This document shows, in pieces, positions 32,282 through 44,639 of a stretch of DNA of 64,000 nucleotides (position 1 is the first letter of the stretch; every line of letters begins with the position of its first letter). The notes beneath the pieces were generated by a model. That model had not been told where the DNA came from. It saw only the letters and a list, made by a program, of their open reading frames with translations, and ran no database searches. Origin of the DNA: Ophthalmolycus amberensis (lineage: Eukaryota > Chordata > Actinopteri > Perciformes > Zoarcidae); contig JAFEUB010001792.1 in assembly GCA_024529925.1 (NCBI GenBank), positions 186,501 through 250,500 on the forward strand, read 5' to 3'. The position numbers and the translations under genes are program-made.

Positions 32282-33870
32282 TGTAGGTTGTCAGAAAGTA
32301 AAATGAGTTTAAAGTTGGAAGAAAGAGAATCTGAGAAGGACAGAAGAAGGACGGGGGGAGGGTGTAAAGAGAGCTGGAGGCGATGAAGTGTTAAACTCAA
32401 AAATGAGGAAAAAGACTCAGAGAGAAAATAAATTCATGTTTGATTTGCTGAACTCTGTCTGTCTGTCTGAAAGTAAAAGCTGAATCTTAGGTTACAATAT
32501 TGTAACCAAGGTTCTAAGGGCACAGGAGTCTATCTTACACTCTTTACGTAGTAGAGGTGAGGCCTCTTGGTGGGTTTAGGTTAGGCTCCACCTGTGTTCA
32601 TAGAACTGGGATTATAATATCTTTAATTTGGTTCAAACTCACAGGCTCCGCCTCCGACTGGACTGTTTGGGTACAGTGCGGCAGATGGACCACACTGATC
32701 CTGACTGGCTAGGTTCATATACTTCTTAATAACCTCTGAGCACGCCCAACCCTGCAGGGGTCAAAGACAAGCAGTAGACATCCTGCACACAAACACAAAA
32801 ACCCATAAGACCAGCAGCTCTGTGTTGTTCCAGACAGAACTACTTAAGTTCTTTGGAGCCCCCCTGAGGTGGTCTGACAGGGCGGCTGGTTCACAGACTC
32901 TCTACATCGAGGTCAGTGCGAGCAGCAGAGCTCCTTCAGAGAGGCTCCAGAGGCTCAAAGGGAGTTCCCTCTGTGGAGAGGAGGAGACCTGCATATATCA
33001 CTGGCCTCCTGACTCCCTGCAAGAACCTCTTCATGAGAGTGTGTCCAAAGACCCGTCTGTTGCCAAAACCCTCTCGGTAGAAATGGCTGCTGTTGACACG
33101 TTGCAGTTGCATGAGATGCCATTTATTCATCAAACACTGTAGAAATAAGAGAATAGACCCGACTGCACATGACAGGAGATCCGGCCACACACCAGCGTTT
33201 GGAACTGGTCCTGGTTGAACCAGCTCATACCCTGATGGGAGGAGCTATTATGCAAGGTAACACCTGCCCATCAGGACTTTAACTAACATCCATACAACAT
33301 TCATATCTCTTCAAAGACCTTCAAGACCTTTTGAAACCTTCTCATGAACCAGTGAAACCACCTCCAAAACCTCTAGACCCTACTTGTGGTCTTCTGGTAC
33401 CTCCTCAAGGACCACGATAACCAAGGATCACTAGAAACCCCTCAGCAACCTGGAACATTGTCAAAGACCTCCGGTATCTTCTGAAGGAAACATGGAAGTG
33501 GAGCAGACCCCATTAAGCCCAGTCCAGACTAGAGAGGCTGAGGCTGGTTTTAGAAAGCAAGGGTCGTAACCTGTTTCAGCAGCCAATCAGGTCGTAGTAG
33601 AGTCAGGTGGTCAGTTACAAGAGAGGAGGTGCTGTGAGGGGAGATCTCTGTCTCCAGCCTCCACATTCTCAGCCCTCTCAGTTTTTATGTTTTCTTTCTT
33701 TCATCACTGGAAATAAAACTGGAGCAAGTATCATCACCATCATTCACATTTTAAGACACTACAAATAATATCAGCTGCAAAAAAAGCCTGATAAGCCAAG
33801 TACAGAAAGTCGTTGCTATGGAGACGATAGACCGTCTCCTTTCCTGGAAGTGGTGTGAACTGGCCCTGTA
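32282..33870. other. No recognisable gene; contains an 18-bp palindrome
   Basis: A perfect palindrome GGTTACAATATTGTAACC lies at 32490-32507, followed by AAGGTTCTAAGGGCACAGG, similar in style to the DIRS terminus at 59252. The rest has short open frames without recognised motifs and repeated cues such as CAAAGACCT (33310-33470). Confidence 0.5.
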
Positions 33871-33871
33871 A

Positions 33872-34058
33872 CATCCTCTAGACCGCTTGAACCTCCTCCA
33901 GGACCATTGTAACATCCTCTAGACCGCTTGAACCTCCTCCAGCACCATTGTAACGTCCTCTAGACCGCTTGAACCTCCTCCAGGACCATTGTAACGTCCT
34001 CTAGACCGCTTGAACCTCCTCCAGCACCATTGTAACGTCCTCTAGACCGCTTGAACCT
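33872..34058. repeat. 41-bp minisatellite, about 4.5 copies
   Basis: Unit starts TAGACCGCTTGAACCTCCTC and ends CATTGTAACGTCCTC, with CAGGACC/CAGCACC variants. Confidence 0.92.
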
Positions 34059-34470
34059 TCCTGTGAAGACCAAACTTTATTATTAAAAAGATGGTATGTG
34101 TGTAGCGTCTGTTGACACGCCGTCACTGAGACAAGATAAACTGGGGAACAAAACGTTTGAAGCTTAGTGACGCTGATCAAGCTGCGTTATTTGGTGCGTT
34201 TTTGTTGAACATTCAGCAGTTTACTTTATTAAACGCAGCAGTTTGTGCTTCAAACCCTACACCCCCCACAACCCACCCCACACTTCCTCTCTGTATGTAA
34301 ATGAACAGGCTGCTTTCAACACGTCGAGGTGATGATTATAGGCTGCCTCACCTCAGGCGCACAAACACACACACACACACACACACTCACACACCTCCAC
34401 CCCCATATTATCTCTGTGGTTTGCTGCTGACTCTTCAAAGACACCAAAGACTCCAACACACACACGCTGT

Positions 34471-34502
<32 letters not shown>

Positions 34503-34800
34503 CAATGTGAGTGTGTGTGTGTGCAGTTAAATGTCTTCTCTTTGTTCGTTTCGTCCTCTTCTCTCAGGGACTCTCCCTTACTGTGTCCTACTTTCTCTCA
34601 GAGTCGTTCTCCAACTAACTGACCTGCACACAGCAGATGTGGGCGTGGTCAGTGTTCATTATCAATGTTCCTGATTGGTTGTTTTGTTGAAAAAATAGTT
34701 TACACCGATATCACAGTGGGAATGTCTAGAGAGCCGCTGGTTCTAATCTACTGAAGTAGCACATCAGAGGACATGATGAAGACCAGAGAGAGATGACATA
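34059..34800. other. Non-coding stretch with CA/TG runs
   Basis: (CA)n at 34362-34395 and (TG)n at 34474-34525. No gene seen. Confidence 0.6.
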
Positions 34801-34801
34801 C

Positions 34802-37660
34802 AGCATGAAGTCACGAGTGAACATGAAGTCACGAGTTAACATGAAGTCAAGAGTTAACATGAAGTCAAGAGTTAACATGAAGTCACGAGTTAACATGAAG
34901 TCACGAGTTAACATGAAGTCAAGAGTTAACATGAAGTCAAGAGTTAACATGAAGTCACGAGTTAACATGAAGTCACGAGTTAACATGAAGTCAAGAGTTA
35001 ACATGAAGTCAAGAGTTAACATGAAGTCACGAGTTAACATGAAGTCACGAGTTAACATGAAGTCAAGAGTTAACATGAAGTCACGAGTTAACATGAAGTC
35101 AAGAGTTAACATGAAGTCACGAGTTAACATGAAGTCACGAGTTAACATGAAGTCAAGAGTTAACATGAAGTCAAGAGTTAACATGAAGTCACGAGTTAAC
35201 ATGAAGTCACGAGTTAACATGAAGTCAAGAGTTAACATGAAGTCAAGAGTTAACATGAGGTCACGAGTTAACATGAAGTCACGAGTTAACATGAAGTCAC
35301 GAGTTAACATGAAGTCAAGAGTTAACATGAAGTCAAGAGTTAACATGAAGTCACGAGTTAACATGAAGTCACGAAGTTAACATGAAGTCACGAGTTAACA
35401 TGAAGTCAAGAGTTAACATGAGGTCACGAGTTAACATGAAGTCAAGAGTTAACATGAAGTAACGAGTTAACATGAAGTCAAGAGTTAACATGAAGTCACG
35501 AGTTAACATGAAGTCAAGAGTTAACATGAAGTCAAGAGTTAACATGAAGTCACGAGTTAACATGAAGTCAAGAGTTAACATGAGGTCACGAGTTAACATG
35601 AGGTCACGAGTTAACATGAAGTCACGAGTTAACATGAGGTCACGAGTTAACATGAGGTCAAGAGTTAACATGAAGTCAAGAGTTAACATGAGGTCAAGAG
35701 TTAACATGAAGTCAAGAGTTAACATGAAGTCAAGAGTTAACATGAGGTCAAGAGTTAACATGAAGTCAACAGTTAACATGAAGTCACGAGTTAACATGAA
35801 GTCACGAGTTAACATGAAGTCAAGAGTTAACATGAAGTCACGAGTTAACATGAAGTCACGAGTTAACATGAAGTCACGAGTTAACATGAAGTCAAGAGTT
35901 AACATGAAGTCACGAGTTAACATGAAGTCACGAGTTAACATGAAGTCAAGAGTTAACATGAAGTCACGAGTTAACATGAGGTCAAGAGTTAACATGAAGT
36001 CAAGAGTTAACATGAGGTCAAGAGTTAACATGAAGTCAAGAGTTAACATGAGGTCAAGAGTTAACATGAAGTCAAGAGTTAACATGAAGTCACGAGTTAA
36101 CACGAAGTCATGAGTTAATATGAGATCATGAGGTCATGAGATAACATGAGGACATGAGTTAACATGAAGTCACGAGTTAACATGAAGTCAAGAGTTAACA
36201 TGTCACGAGTTAACATGAAGTCACGAGTTAACATGAAGTCAAGAGTTAACATGAAGTCACGAGTTAACATGAAGTCACGAGTTAACATGAAGTCAAGAGT
36301 TAACATGAAGTCAAGAGTTAACATGAAGTCACGAGTTAACATGAAGTCACGAGTTAACATGAAGTCACGAGTTAACATGAAGTCAAGAGTTAACATGAAG
36401 TCAAGAGTTAACATGAGGTCACGAGTTAACATGAAGTCAAGAGTTAACATGAAGTAACGAGTTAACATGAAGTCAAGAGTTAACATGAAGTCACGAGTTA
36501 ACATGAAGTCAAGAGTTAACATGAAGTCAAGAGTTAACATGAAGTCACGAGTTAACATGAAGTCACGAGTTAACATGAAGTCAAGAGTTAACATGAAGTC
36601 AAGAGTTAACATGAAGTCAAGAGTTAACATGAGGTCACGAGTTAACATGAAGTCACGAGTTAACATGAAGTCACGAGTTAACATGAAGTCAAGAGTTAAC
36701 ATGAAGTCAAGAGTTAACATGAAGTCACGAGTTAACATGAAGTCACGAGTTAACATGAAGTCAAGAGTTAACATGAAGTCAAGAGTTAACATGAGGTCAC
36801 GAGTTAACATGAAGTCAAGAGTTAACATGAAGTAACGAGTTAACATGAAGTCAAGAGTTAACATGAAGTCAAGAGTTAACATGAAGTCAAGAGTTAACAT
36901 GAAGTCACGAGTTAACATGAAGTCAAGAGTTAACATGAGGTCACGAGTTAACATGAGGTCACGAGTTAACATGAAGTCACGAGTTAACATGAGGTCACGA
37001 GTTAACATGAGGTCAAGAGTTAACATGAAGTCAAGAGTTAACATGAGGTCACGAGTTAACATGAGGTCAAGAGTTAACATGAAGTCAAGAGTTAACATGA
37101 GGTCAAGAGTTAACATGAAGTCAAGAGTTAACATGAGGTCACGAGTTAACATGAGGTCACGAGTTAACATGAGGTCAAGAGTTAACATGAAGTCAAGAGT
37201 TAACATGAGGTCAAGAGTTAACATGAAGTCAAGAGTTAACATGAGGTCAAGAGTTAACATGAAGTCAAGAGTTAACATGAAGTCAAGAGTTAACATGAGG
37301 TCAAGAGTTAACATGAAGTCAACAGTTAACATGAAGTCACGAGTTAACATGAAGTCACGAGTTAACATGAAGTCAAGAGTTAACATGAAGTCACGAGTTA
37401 ACATGAAGTCACGAGTTAACATGAAGTCAAGAGTTAACATGAGGTCAAGAGTTAACATGAAGTCAAGAGTTAACATGAAGTCACGAGTTAACACGAAGTC
37501 ATGAGTTAATATGAGATCATGAGGTCATGAGATAACATGAGGACATGAGTTAACATGAAGTCACGAGTTAACATGAAGTCAAGAGTTAACATGTCACGAG
37601 TTAACATGAAGTCACGAGTTAACATGAAGTCAAGAGTTAACATGAAGTCACGAGTTAACA
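34802..37660. repeat. 18-bp minisatellite (GTTAACATGAAGTCACGA)n, about 155 copies
   Basis: The unit length equals six codons, so both strands stay open for long stretches (Met-Lys-Ser-Arg-Val-Asn on plus; Met-Leu-Thr-Arg/Leu-Asp-Phe on minus). Units differ mainly at CACGAG/CAAGAG and GAAG/GAGG. Rare markers (TGAGTTAATATGAGATCATG, AACATGTCACGAG) recur 1391 bp apart (36111/37502 and 36201/37592), showing a 1.39-kb higher-order duplication. Confidence 0.95.
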
Positions 37661-37978
37661 TGAAGTCATGAGTTAATATGAGATCATGAGGTCATGAGTT
37701 AACATGAGGTCATGAGTTAATATGAGATCATGAGGTCATGAGATAACATGAGGTCATGAGTTAATATGAGGTCATGAGGTAACATGAGATCATGAGGTCA
37801 TGGGATCATGAGTTCATGAGGTAACATGAGATCATGAGGTCATGGGATCATGAGGTCATGAGTTAATATGAGGTCATGAGGTAACATGAGATCATGAGAT
37901 CATGGGATCATGAGGTCATGAGATCACATGAGGTCATGAGTTAATATGAGATCATGAGGTCATGACATAACATGAGGT
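37661..37978. repeat. Degenerate edge of the 18-bp array
   Basis: ATGAGATCATGAGGTCATG permutations with GGATCATGAG interruptions. The unit drifts and loses the GTTAAC core. Confidence 0.85.
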
Positions 37979-39117
37979 TAGATCACGAACACACTGTTCA
38001 GTACTTAGTATGTCCAATAGATAGTACTGAGTGCTATCTATTAGAAGTACTCAGTACTTAACAAAGTACTAATTTACTAAGTACTAAAAGTACCAAGTAC
38101 CACACGCAATACTATGATTACTCAGTACTAGACTGGATAATATCATTATAAGAACTCAGTACTACATGCAGTACTTCCATGTGACTCAGTTATTTGTCTT
38201 TGTTTTTCCTTCTTTGTCTTTTTTCCTGCTTCAGGATTATTGTGTCGTTTGTTCTGCTTTATTATTCACACACACACACACACACAGCCCCGCTGTGATG
38301 TAATGTGTGTGTGTGTGTGTGTCACAGTTGTCAGAAAATAAAATTGTAATTGTAAAATGTAAAGGGCATTTTTCGGTTTGTGTGAGTCACATTGTACACA
38401 CTGTACACACCTTCATCATCATCATCATCCCAACAGGAAGTCAATTTGTTGCCGTGGTGACACAATGAGCCACTTAAACACAAACACCTCATCCTCTGTC
38501 ATTGTCGTGGTTGCCATGGAGACGAAGGGGCGTGGCATGTTGAAGATATTATTGGTTGTGGTTCGATGAGGTTCAGGTGTTCCTGAAGTGATCCAGATCT
38601 CCGTATGAATCCAGTCCTCATGAGCTACTGCCTCTTTTTGTTCTTCTTCTTCTAGAACTTCCTGTAATTCCTCCAAAAATTTGAACCACATTCCAAAAAA
38701 ATTTTGAAACTGGAAACAAACTAAACCATGTTTCAGAGTGATCCCGACCGAGACCAACTGGTCCTGTTTGGTCCTGTCTGGTCCAGGGAGGTTTCACACC
38801 TGTAATTATGATTTGGATCAAACTGAAAAGTCTGAAAGTCCGGACCACATGAGGTCCTGCTTCACTTCCAGCTCTACAGGTTTAAAGGAACCACATGTTC
38901 CTCTTTCATGTTGGATCCAACATTTACAACAGAATCCAGAAAGACTACATGGGCCTGCAGGATAGTCAACAGCCTGATTTGAGATAAATTCACACCAAGC
39001 TCCTTGAGACGTTAAGTTTCACCTGCGTGTGAATTTTCATCCAATCTCAACTCTGAGGTCTCACTGGACCTGAGCCACAGACTCCACAGGGCTTCCTGTG
39101 CTGCAGCCCTGCTGTCC
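37979..39117. other. Intergenic or intronic unique sequence
   Basis: A hairpin AATAGATAG / CTATCTATT (38016-38042) sits in an AGTACTNAGTACT-rich stretch. (CA)n and (TG)n occur at 38269 and 38305. No gene recognised. Confidence 0.55.
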
Positions 39118-39667
39118 CTGGGTACATCCCAAGTCTCTAAGGGTTCATCCCAAGTCTCTAAGGGTTCATCTCAAGTCTCTAAGGGTACATCCCAAGTCTC
39201 TATGGGTTCATCCCAAGTCTCTAAGGGTACGTCCCAAGTATCTATGGGTACATCCCAAGTCTCTAAGGGTACATCTCAAGTATCTATGGGTACATCCCAA
39301 GTCTCCATGGGTACATCCCAAGTCTCTATGGGTACATCCCAAGTCTCTAAGGGTACATCCCAAGTCTCCATGGGTACATCCCAAGTCTCTATGGGTACAT
39401 CCCAAGTCTCTAAGGGTACATCCCAAGTCTCCATGGGTACATCCCAAGTCTCTATGGGTACATCCCAAGTCTCTAAGGGTACATCCCAAGTCTCCATGGG
39501 TACATCCCAAGTCTCTATGGGTACATCCCAAGTCTCTAAGGGTACATCCCAAGTCTCCATGGGTACATCCCAAGTCTCTATGGGTACATCCCAAGTATCT
39601 ATGGGTACATCCCAAGTCTCCAAGGGTACATCCCAAGTCTCCAAGGGTACATCCCAAGTCTCTATGG
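39118..39667. repeat. 21-bp minisatellite (GGGTACATCCCAAGTCTCTAT)n, left block
   Basis: Unit is seven codons long, so frames stay open on both strands. Variants alternate CTCTAT, CTCTAA, CTCCAT. A three-unit (63-bp) super-pattern repeats in the middle (39290-39590). Confidence 0.94.
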
Positions 39668-40370
39668 CAGGGGTCTCAAACTCATTTTCACTCCGGGCCA
39701 CATCAGCATCATGGTCGCCCACAAAGGGCCGGTTGAAAATGTAACTATCATACTTGTAACATATTGGTAAATAACTCTCTCTGCATTTGATTATTGTTTA
39801 TTCAAGTGTAAAAATATTGTACATGCAGTTATATAAATGTAAAAATATATTTAAGCACATTTATGTTATTATAACTTAAATCCTTTTAATTTAGGGTTAA
39901 TAAACCCACATGACTCTATCAAAGATCAAACTATTAAAGAAAATATCAAACACAAATATCAAACACAAGTTATTACAATAACTTTGTTCAATGCTTAAAA
40001 TCCTTTCAAGGGTGCGTTTGCACAATCCCACATGAAGTATTTCATGTGTTTTAAAGCCACGTTTAAAGTAGTCTTCAATGTACTCACAATACAAGTGAAC
40101 AGTAACCAGCCAAAGAGCTGCTTCTGTGACTGTGTGTTTAAGTATCTCATCATTTTGACTTTCTATCTCAGAATTTTGACTTGCTATCACAGTTGTGACT
40201 TTCTATCTCATAATTTCGATGATGGGGATATTTTTACTATCAAGTCTAACTTAAAAAAAAAACAAATTTATAATTAAAAAAAGAAAAGATTTAATATATA
40301 TATGTTTTTTTTTTCTGGCGGATTCGCAGGCCACATAAAATGACGTGGCGGGCCGAGTTTGAGACCCCTG
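39668..40370. mobile_element. 703-bp hAT MITE with perfect 16-bp TIRs and 8-bp TSD
   Basis: Left end CAGGGGTCTCAAACTC (39668-39683) is the exact reverse complement of the right end GAGTTTGAGACCCCTG (40355-40370). It is flanked by CTCTATGG on both sides (39660-39667 and 40371-40378), an 8-bp duplication typical of hAT. No transposase. It lies inside the 21-bp minisatellite, whose phase resumes at the right side. Confidence 0.95.
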
Positions 40371-40502
40371 CTCTATGGGTTCATCCCAAGTCTCTATGGG
40401 TACATCCCAAGTCTCCAAGGGTACATCCCAAGTCTCTAAGGGTTCATCCCAAGTCTCCAAGGGTACATCCCAAGTCTCCAAGGGTACATCCCAAGTCTCT
40501 TA
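40371..40502. repeat. 21-bp minisatellite, right block
   Basis: Continuation of GGGTACATCCCAAGTCTC units after the hAT MITE, about 6 copies. Confidence 0.92.
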
Positions 40503-42257
40503 ACTGCATCCCCGTTTCCCTCACTTGTGTCCTTTCCTTGCGTCTTAGTCCCTCCCACCAGGGATGCATGGAGGAAACCATGCGAGGAGAGAGGAAACGA
40601 GGAAATATGTTTTAGGAGACATGAGATGTCCTTTCCTCTGAAGCGTCACGTGAAGCGACGTCTGTTTCTGATGACGGAGGATCAGCTGATCACAGCTGGA
40701 TCAGCTGTCAGTCAGCTTTAACAGCTGGAGAGACTTTTGATAAGTTTGTCTGTTCACATGATCACTGTACTTAATAACAGCAACTAATAATACTAATAAC
40801 TAATAAAGACACACAGTGATCACCACTGTAGAGTGTTTCTCTCTGTAGTCTGTTAACAAACTGTGTCCTGTGTTCTGTTTATAAGCTCAGGATCCATTTC
40901 TACCGGCTGAATGCGATCGTCTTATTTATGAATTATTTGCGTCTGTACGTTTTGAAATTCAGATTGTGACGTCATTATTAAAGAACCCAGAATATGATTA
41001 TTGTTTCTCTTGAATGATAAAACTCATCAAATACTCAGGAATGATCAGCCTCACGTGACTGAATGAATGATGATCAATGATGTAAAAAGCTCTCTGACTT
41101 TAATCATATTCATAATAAAAGTTATTGAGGGAAACATCAGATCATGAAAACACAAATCTTTCTAATAAATGTAGAAAGTTGTTTGTGGTCCTTTTGTTGT
41201 TCAGACTACAATGAACATTTGGTCCCTGATCTCAGGGTGGAGCCCCGTTATTATTAATAATCGTATTGATATTAATAATTCTATTGATGTTAATAATTTC
41301 GTTTTTCATATTTGCTGATAACCAAACACGATAGATCCCAACAAGACCTTTATGAAGAGAACTCACTTTAGAGTTCTGAAGAGCTCATATAAAGGTCTGA
41401 TCCAGGATCCATTCAGGATACCAGTGTCTGATGAAAGAGGTCACTAATGGACCTTCTACATCAGAGCTGCAGTCACTCTGAAGGTCCAGCAGTGGGACTC
41501 ATGTGGACTCATGTGGACTCATGTGGGACACAATAACAGACTTTTCTTGGTCCTCAGCAGGTCTCTTTGTCTCCTTTGGAGCGGTTTCCTGCAGCAGGAC
41601 TCTCTGTTAGATTCTGGGTCGTTCTGAATGGAGTTAATTCCTCTTTTCTGCTCAGTGTGTCGGGTTTAGAACACAGAACCTTTAGAGCCCGTTTGTCTTG
41701 TAGCTGCTATTCCTGCCTCTACGTCTCTAATCTGGATTACAGCTGCTTGTGTTGACAGCAGATATAAACACACACAGAGATGTTTGACAGGAGGATCAGA
41801 TCAGAATAAGAAGAATTAGAGATTCTGTTCGGTTGAATCCAGGACAGAAGATCAGAATAATAAGTGAAGAACAGAAGATTAACAGCAGAGGCTCAGCTCT
41901 GCCTGCAGGAGGGAAACATCAGAAGAATGAAAGGATAGAAGTGTCTCTACTATCAGAGGATGATCAACAAAGTCCAGGAACTCATTGAGGACCACGTTGA
42001 TCCAGACCGAGTAACTGCACTGTGATTTGCTTGATCTTCATTAAAACATTGCAACATTTTATCTAAAGACTTTATGTGAATAATGTTCAGCTTTCAACTC
42101 GTTCTTATCAAACTGACTGAAAACATTCCGCAGCCGGTTCTTAGACCTCCTCACAAACAGAACTTCAGAACCTCCTCCTCTCTACCGGAGCCCCTCAGGG
42201 CCATGTGTTCGACTCCCTCCTGTTCACGACTGTTCCCCCAAATATGAACTATGTTTG
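40503..42257. other. Unique sequence, no gene recognised
   Basis: AT-rich with short open frames only. There is a small ATGTGGACTC triplication at 41499-41525. I see no exon, RNA gene or transposon ends. Confidence 0.55.
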
Positions 42258-42830
42258 ACGTGTTAGATAGATAGATAGATAGATGTAAACTTTATTTATC
42301 CCCAGGGGGAAATTCGTTTGTAGCAGCAGCAATTTACAGAGTAAAATATAACATATGGAATGCACAATATCTACAGTACAATAAAATAACAGAGCAGATA
42401 TTGAATTGAAGGAATAGATTAATAAAAAATAAAAAATAAGCTAGAATAGAAAATAGAAATGCACAGTATATACCATGAAAATAGTGGTATTAATTAAATA
42501 AAATTAGCAACTAGTAAACTAAACTAAACAACATGGACAGTAGAGCCAGGATCACCAACAACAAGCAACAGCCGTGTAGCGTTGTAGTCATGTGAAGGAC
42601 GACGATCTGGCCCGAGGTGTTTTATTATAAAGTCTAATGGCAGTGAGCAGGAATGTTTTTCTGAATCTGTCCTTGTGACAGCGGAGCTGGATCAGTCTGT
42701 TGGAGAAAGTGCTCCTCTGTCCCTGCAGGAGGTGGTGGAGAGGGTGGTCCTGGTTATCCAATATGGATAATAGTTTCTTCAGTGTCCTCCTCTCCACCAC
42801 CTCTTCCAGATGAAACTAACGACAAAACTT
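42258..42830 (-). pseudogene. LINE 3' end (Rex1/CR1-like), minus strand, (GATA)n tail
   Basis: Minus-strand frame 42800-42588 reads HPLHHLLQGQRSTFSNRL, IQLRCHKDRFRKTFLLTA and IRLYNKTPRA, matching the RT C-terminus of the LINE at 48832-51608. A 3' UTR with CCCTGGGGATAAATAAAG follows, ending in (TCTA)n at 42264-42284. Heavily 5' truncated. Confidence 0.8.
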
Positions 42831-43414
42831 TATATCGAGAGGAAATCAACAACCTTCAGAGAACAAACTACTCAACGTCTGTGAACCTAAAGAGATGACT
42901 GTCGATTTTAGAAACAAGGAGGTGAAGACACACATCTGTCTTCATCAACAGAGATGAGGAGGAGCAAGTGAACAGATTTGAGGTCCTGAGAATCACCAAC
43001 AGCCTGACGTTGTCCTCATCTCCATCCTGGAGAAGAAACATCATCAACATCTGCATTCATGAAGGAAACTGAAGAAGTTCTTGTTTACCTCATCAGAGGA
43101 GCAACAGAAACATCACAAACTACCACGAGAGGTTCAGCAGAGGAGAGCTCTACAGATTAAAACCAGAACATCACTGGTTCCATCAACTGATCATCAGTGA
43201 TGTTGGTGAGAAGATCTAAAGGACATAAGAAGATAAACCCAGCAGACAACCTGTCTACCTGCTGAGGTCTGGAGAGACAGACAGGAGGATCCCAGGACTT
43301 CTGCTCTGCTGGTTTTGAATATTCCCATAATATTACCACCACTACCTTCATTCCCACGAAACCAAAGTCAGAAATATTTCTTTTTTCTTCTTCTAATTTA
43401 AACATGTAACATAT
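42831..43414. other. Unique sequence, no gene seen
   Basis: No motif or frame of note. Confidence 0.5.
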
Positions 43415-43643
43415 AATTAGTGCTGGGAAAGTTAGCGCGTTATTATTGCGTTAACGCATTAATTAATTAACGCCGACAACTATTTTATCGCACGTTAACT
43501 CATTTTTTAAATTTACTATTATTGTAACAGACTGTCTCATGTTTATCGGTTTGTATTGGAGATGATGTCCCTTCAGGGTTGCCGTAGAGCAGCAGTTCCC
43601 AAATTTTTTAGGCCACGCACCCCCTTCTACATCCCGACCGGGT

Positions 43644-44009
43644 TCACGCACCCCCAATCCCCCCCCCCCCCCCCCCCCCACACCTTAAAAAAAAAAGCAA
43701 CAGAGCATAAAAATCGGACCAATGAGAGAACAGCTTGCTCGCGCGTGGCATTTGTTTACAAGATAAAAAACACAAAAAAGACAAAAACTCTTCCTGCACC
43801 GTGCCTTCTGAAAGGTAACGGACGTTCACCAGAAGATTGGCCAGATTGGCCACATCTGTAGACTCGTCTACTTGCAGGGAGTGAAACTCACTCTTCTTCA
43901 AGCGACCGACTAATGTAGCCAGGATGTCTTCGGACAAAGCATCGATGCGGCGACACAGTGTTGTTGGACGCGGGATCACGTCCAACTTTTTTTGCTTCTC
44001 TCTCTCCAA
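43644..44009 (-). pseudogene. hAT transposase fragment (ZBED/SCAND3-like)
   Basis: The minus strand encodes TTLCRRIDALSEDILATL, VGRLKKSEFHSLQVDEST, DVANLANLLVNVRYLSEG and TVQEEFLSFL, the core of ZBED5/SCAND3-type hAT transposases including the DEST(D) segment. The frame then runs into a 20-base C tract (G on the minus strand, 43658-43679). It is only a fragment. The flank AGCAGTTCCCAAATTTTTTAGG with CACGCACCCC near 43588-43625 looks like this element's terminus. Confidence 0.7.
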
Positions 44010-44639
44010 TCATACATTCCACCATCTCTTTAACCTTTTTTTCCCTCTCCACCACCGCCTCTCCTTCTCCCTATTACGCGGTCAGAATACTACCACAACA
44101 CGCCGCCTGTCTCCGGCAGAAATGCGCTCATCCACGCACGGGAACAACACCGAGTTGTAATATATACCTCCATAACACCCCGCCACTCTCGGCTCATACC
44201 TCCCCAGCAACGAGGCACATCACCCGGTCACAATACCTCCAGAATATCCGTGACTTGGTTTTATGGTTCCGAGTGGCGGCGCTCACCCGTTGGCACCGGG
44301 ACGCGAGGTCTCCAGCCGCCCCCGCCGCGAGGCACCCGATCGTCGGGTCTGTCAGTCCTCGGAACAGGCTGCGGGGCAACAACTCGTGGGTGGCGGGGTA
44401 GAGGCGAGGCAGAACACAGAAACATAATAAAGACTAGAGTATGGCAAAGATATGTTGATGAGAAACGTATTTGTAATACGTCAAACACAAACGTAATCAG
44501 GGAGAAAATATGTTTGTGGTCAAACGTAATTGAGAATGCATTTTAGTTTTGGGGGAACGTCATTTTTAGGAGACAGGACTGCACCATGAGACCACCATTA
44601 CATTTTTCCTCTCGCGCACCCCCTAGAGGCAGCTCGCGC

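Noticed and set aside
32822..33142. 106-codon plus-strand frame as a gene
   Set aside because: No recognised motif, no splice or promoter context, and it lies in a probable repeat remnant.
34793..37504. Met-Lys-Ser-Arg-Val-Asn and Met-Leu-Thr-Asp-Phe frames as repeat proteins
   Set aside because: Open simultaneously on both strands because the 18-bp unit is a multiple of three; no promoter, splice context or family.
39098..39744. HPKSLWV, QVSMGTS and ETWDVP repeat frames as genes
   Set aside because: 21-bp unit artefact, open in several frames and broken by a hAT MITE.
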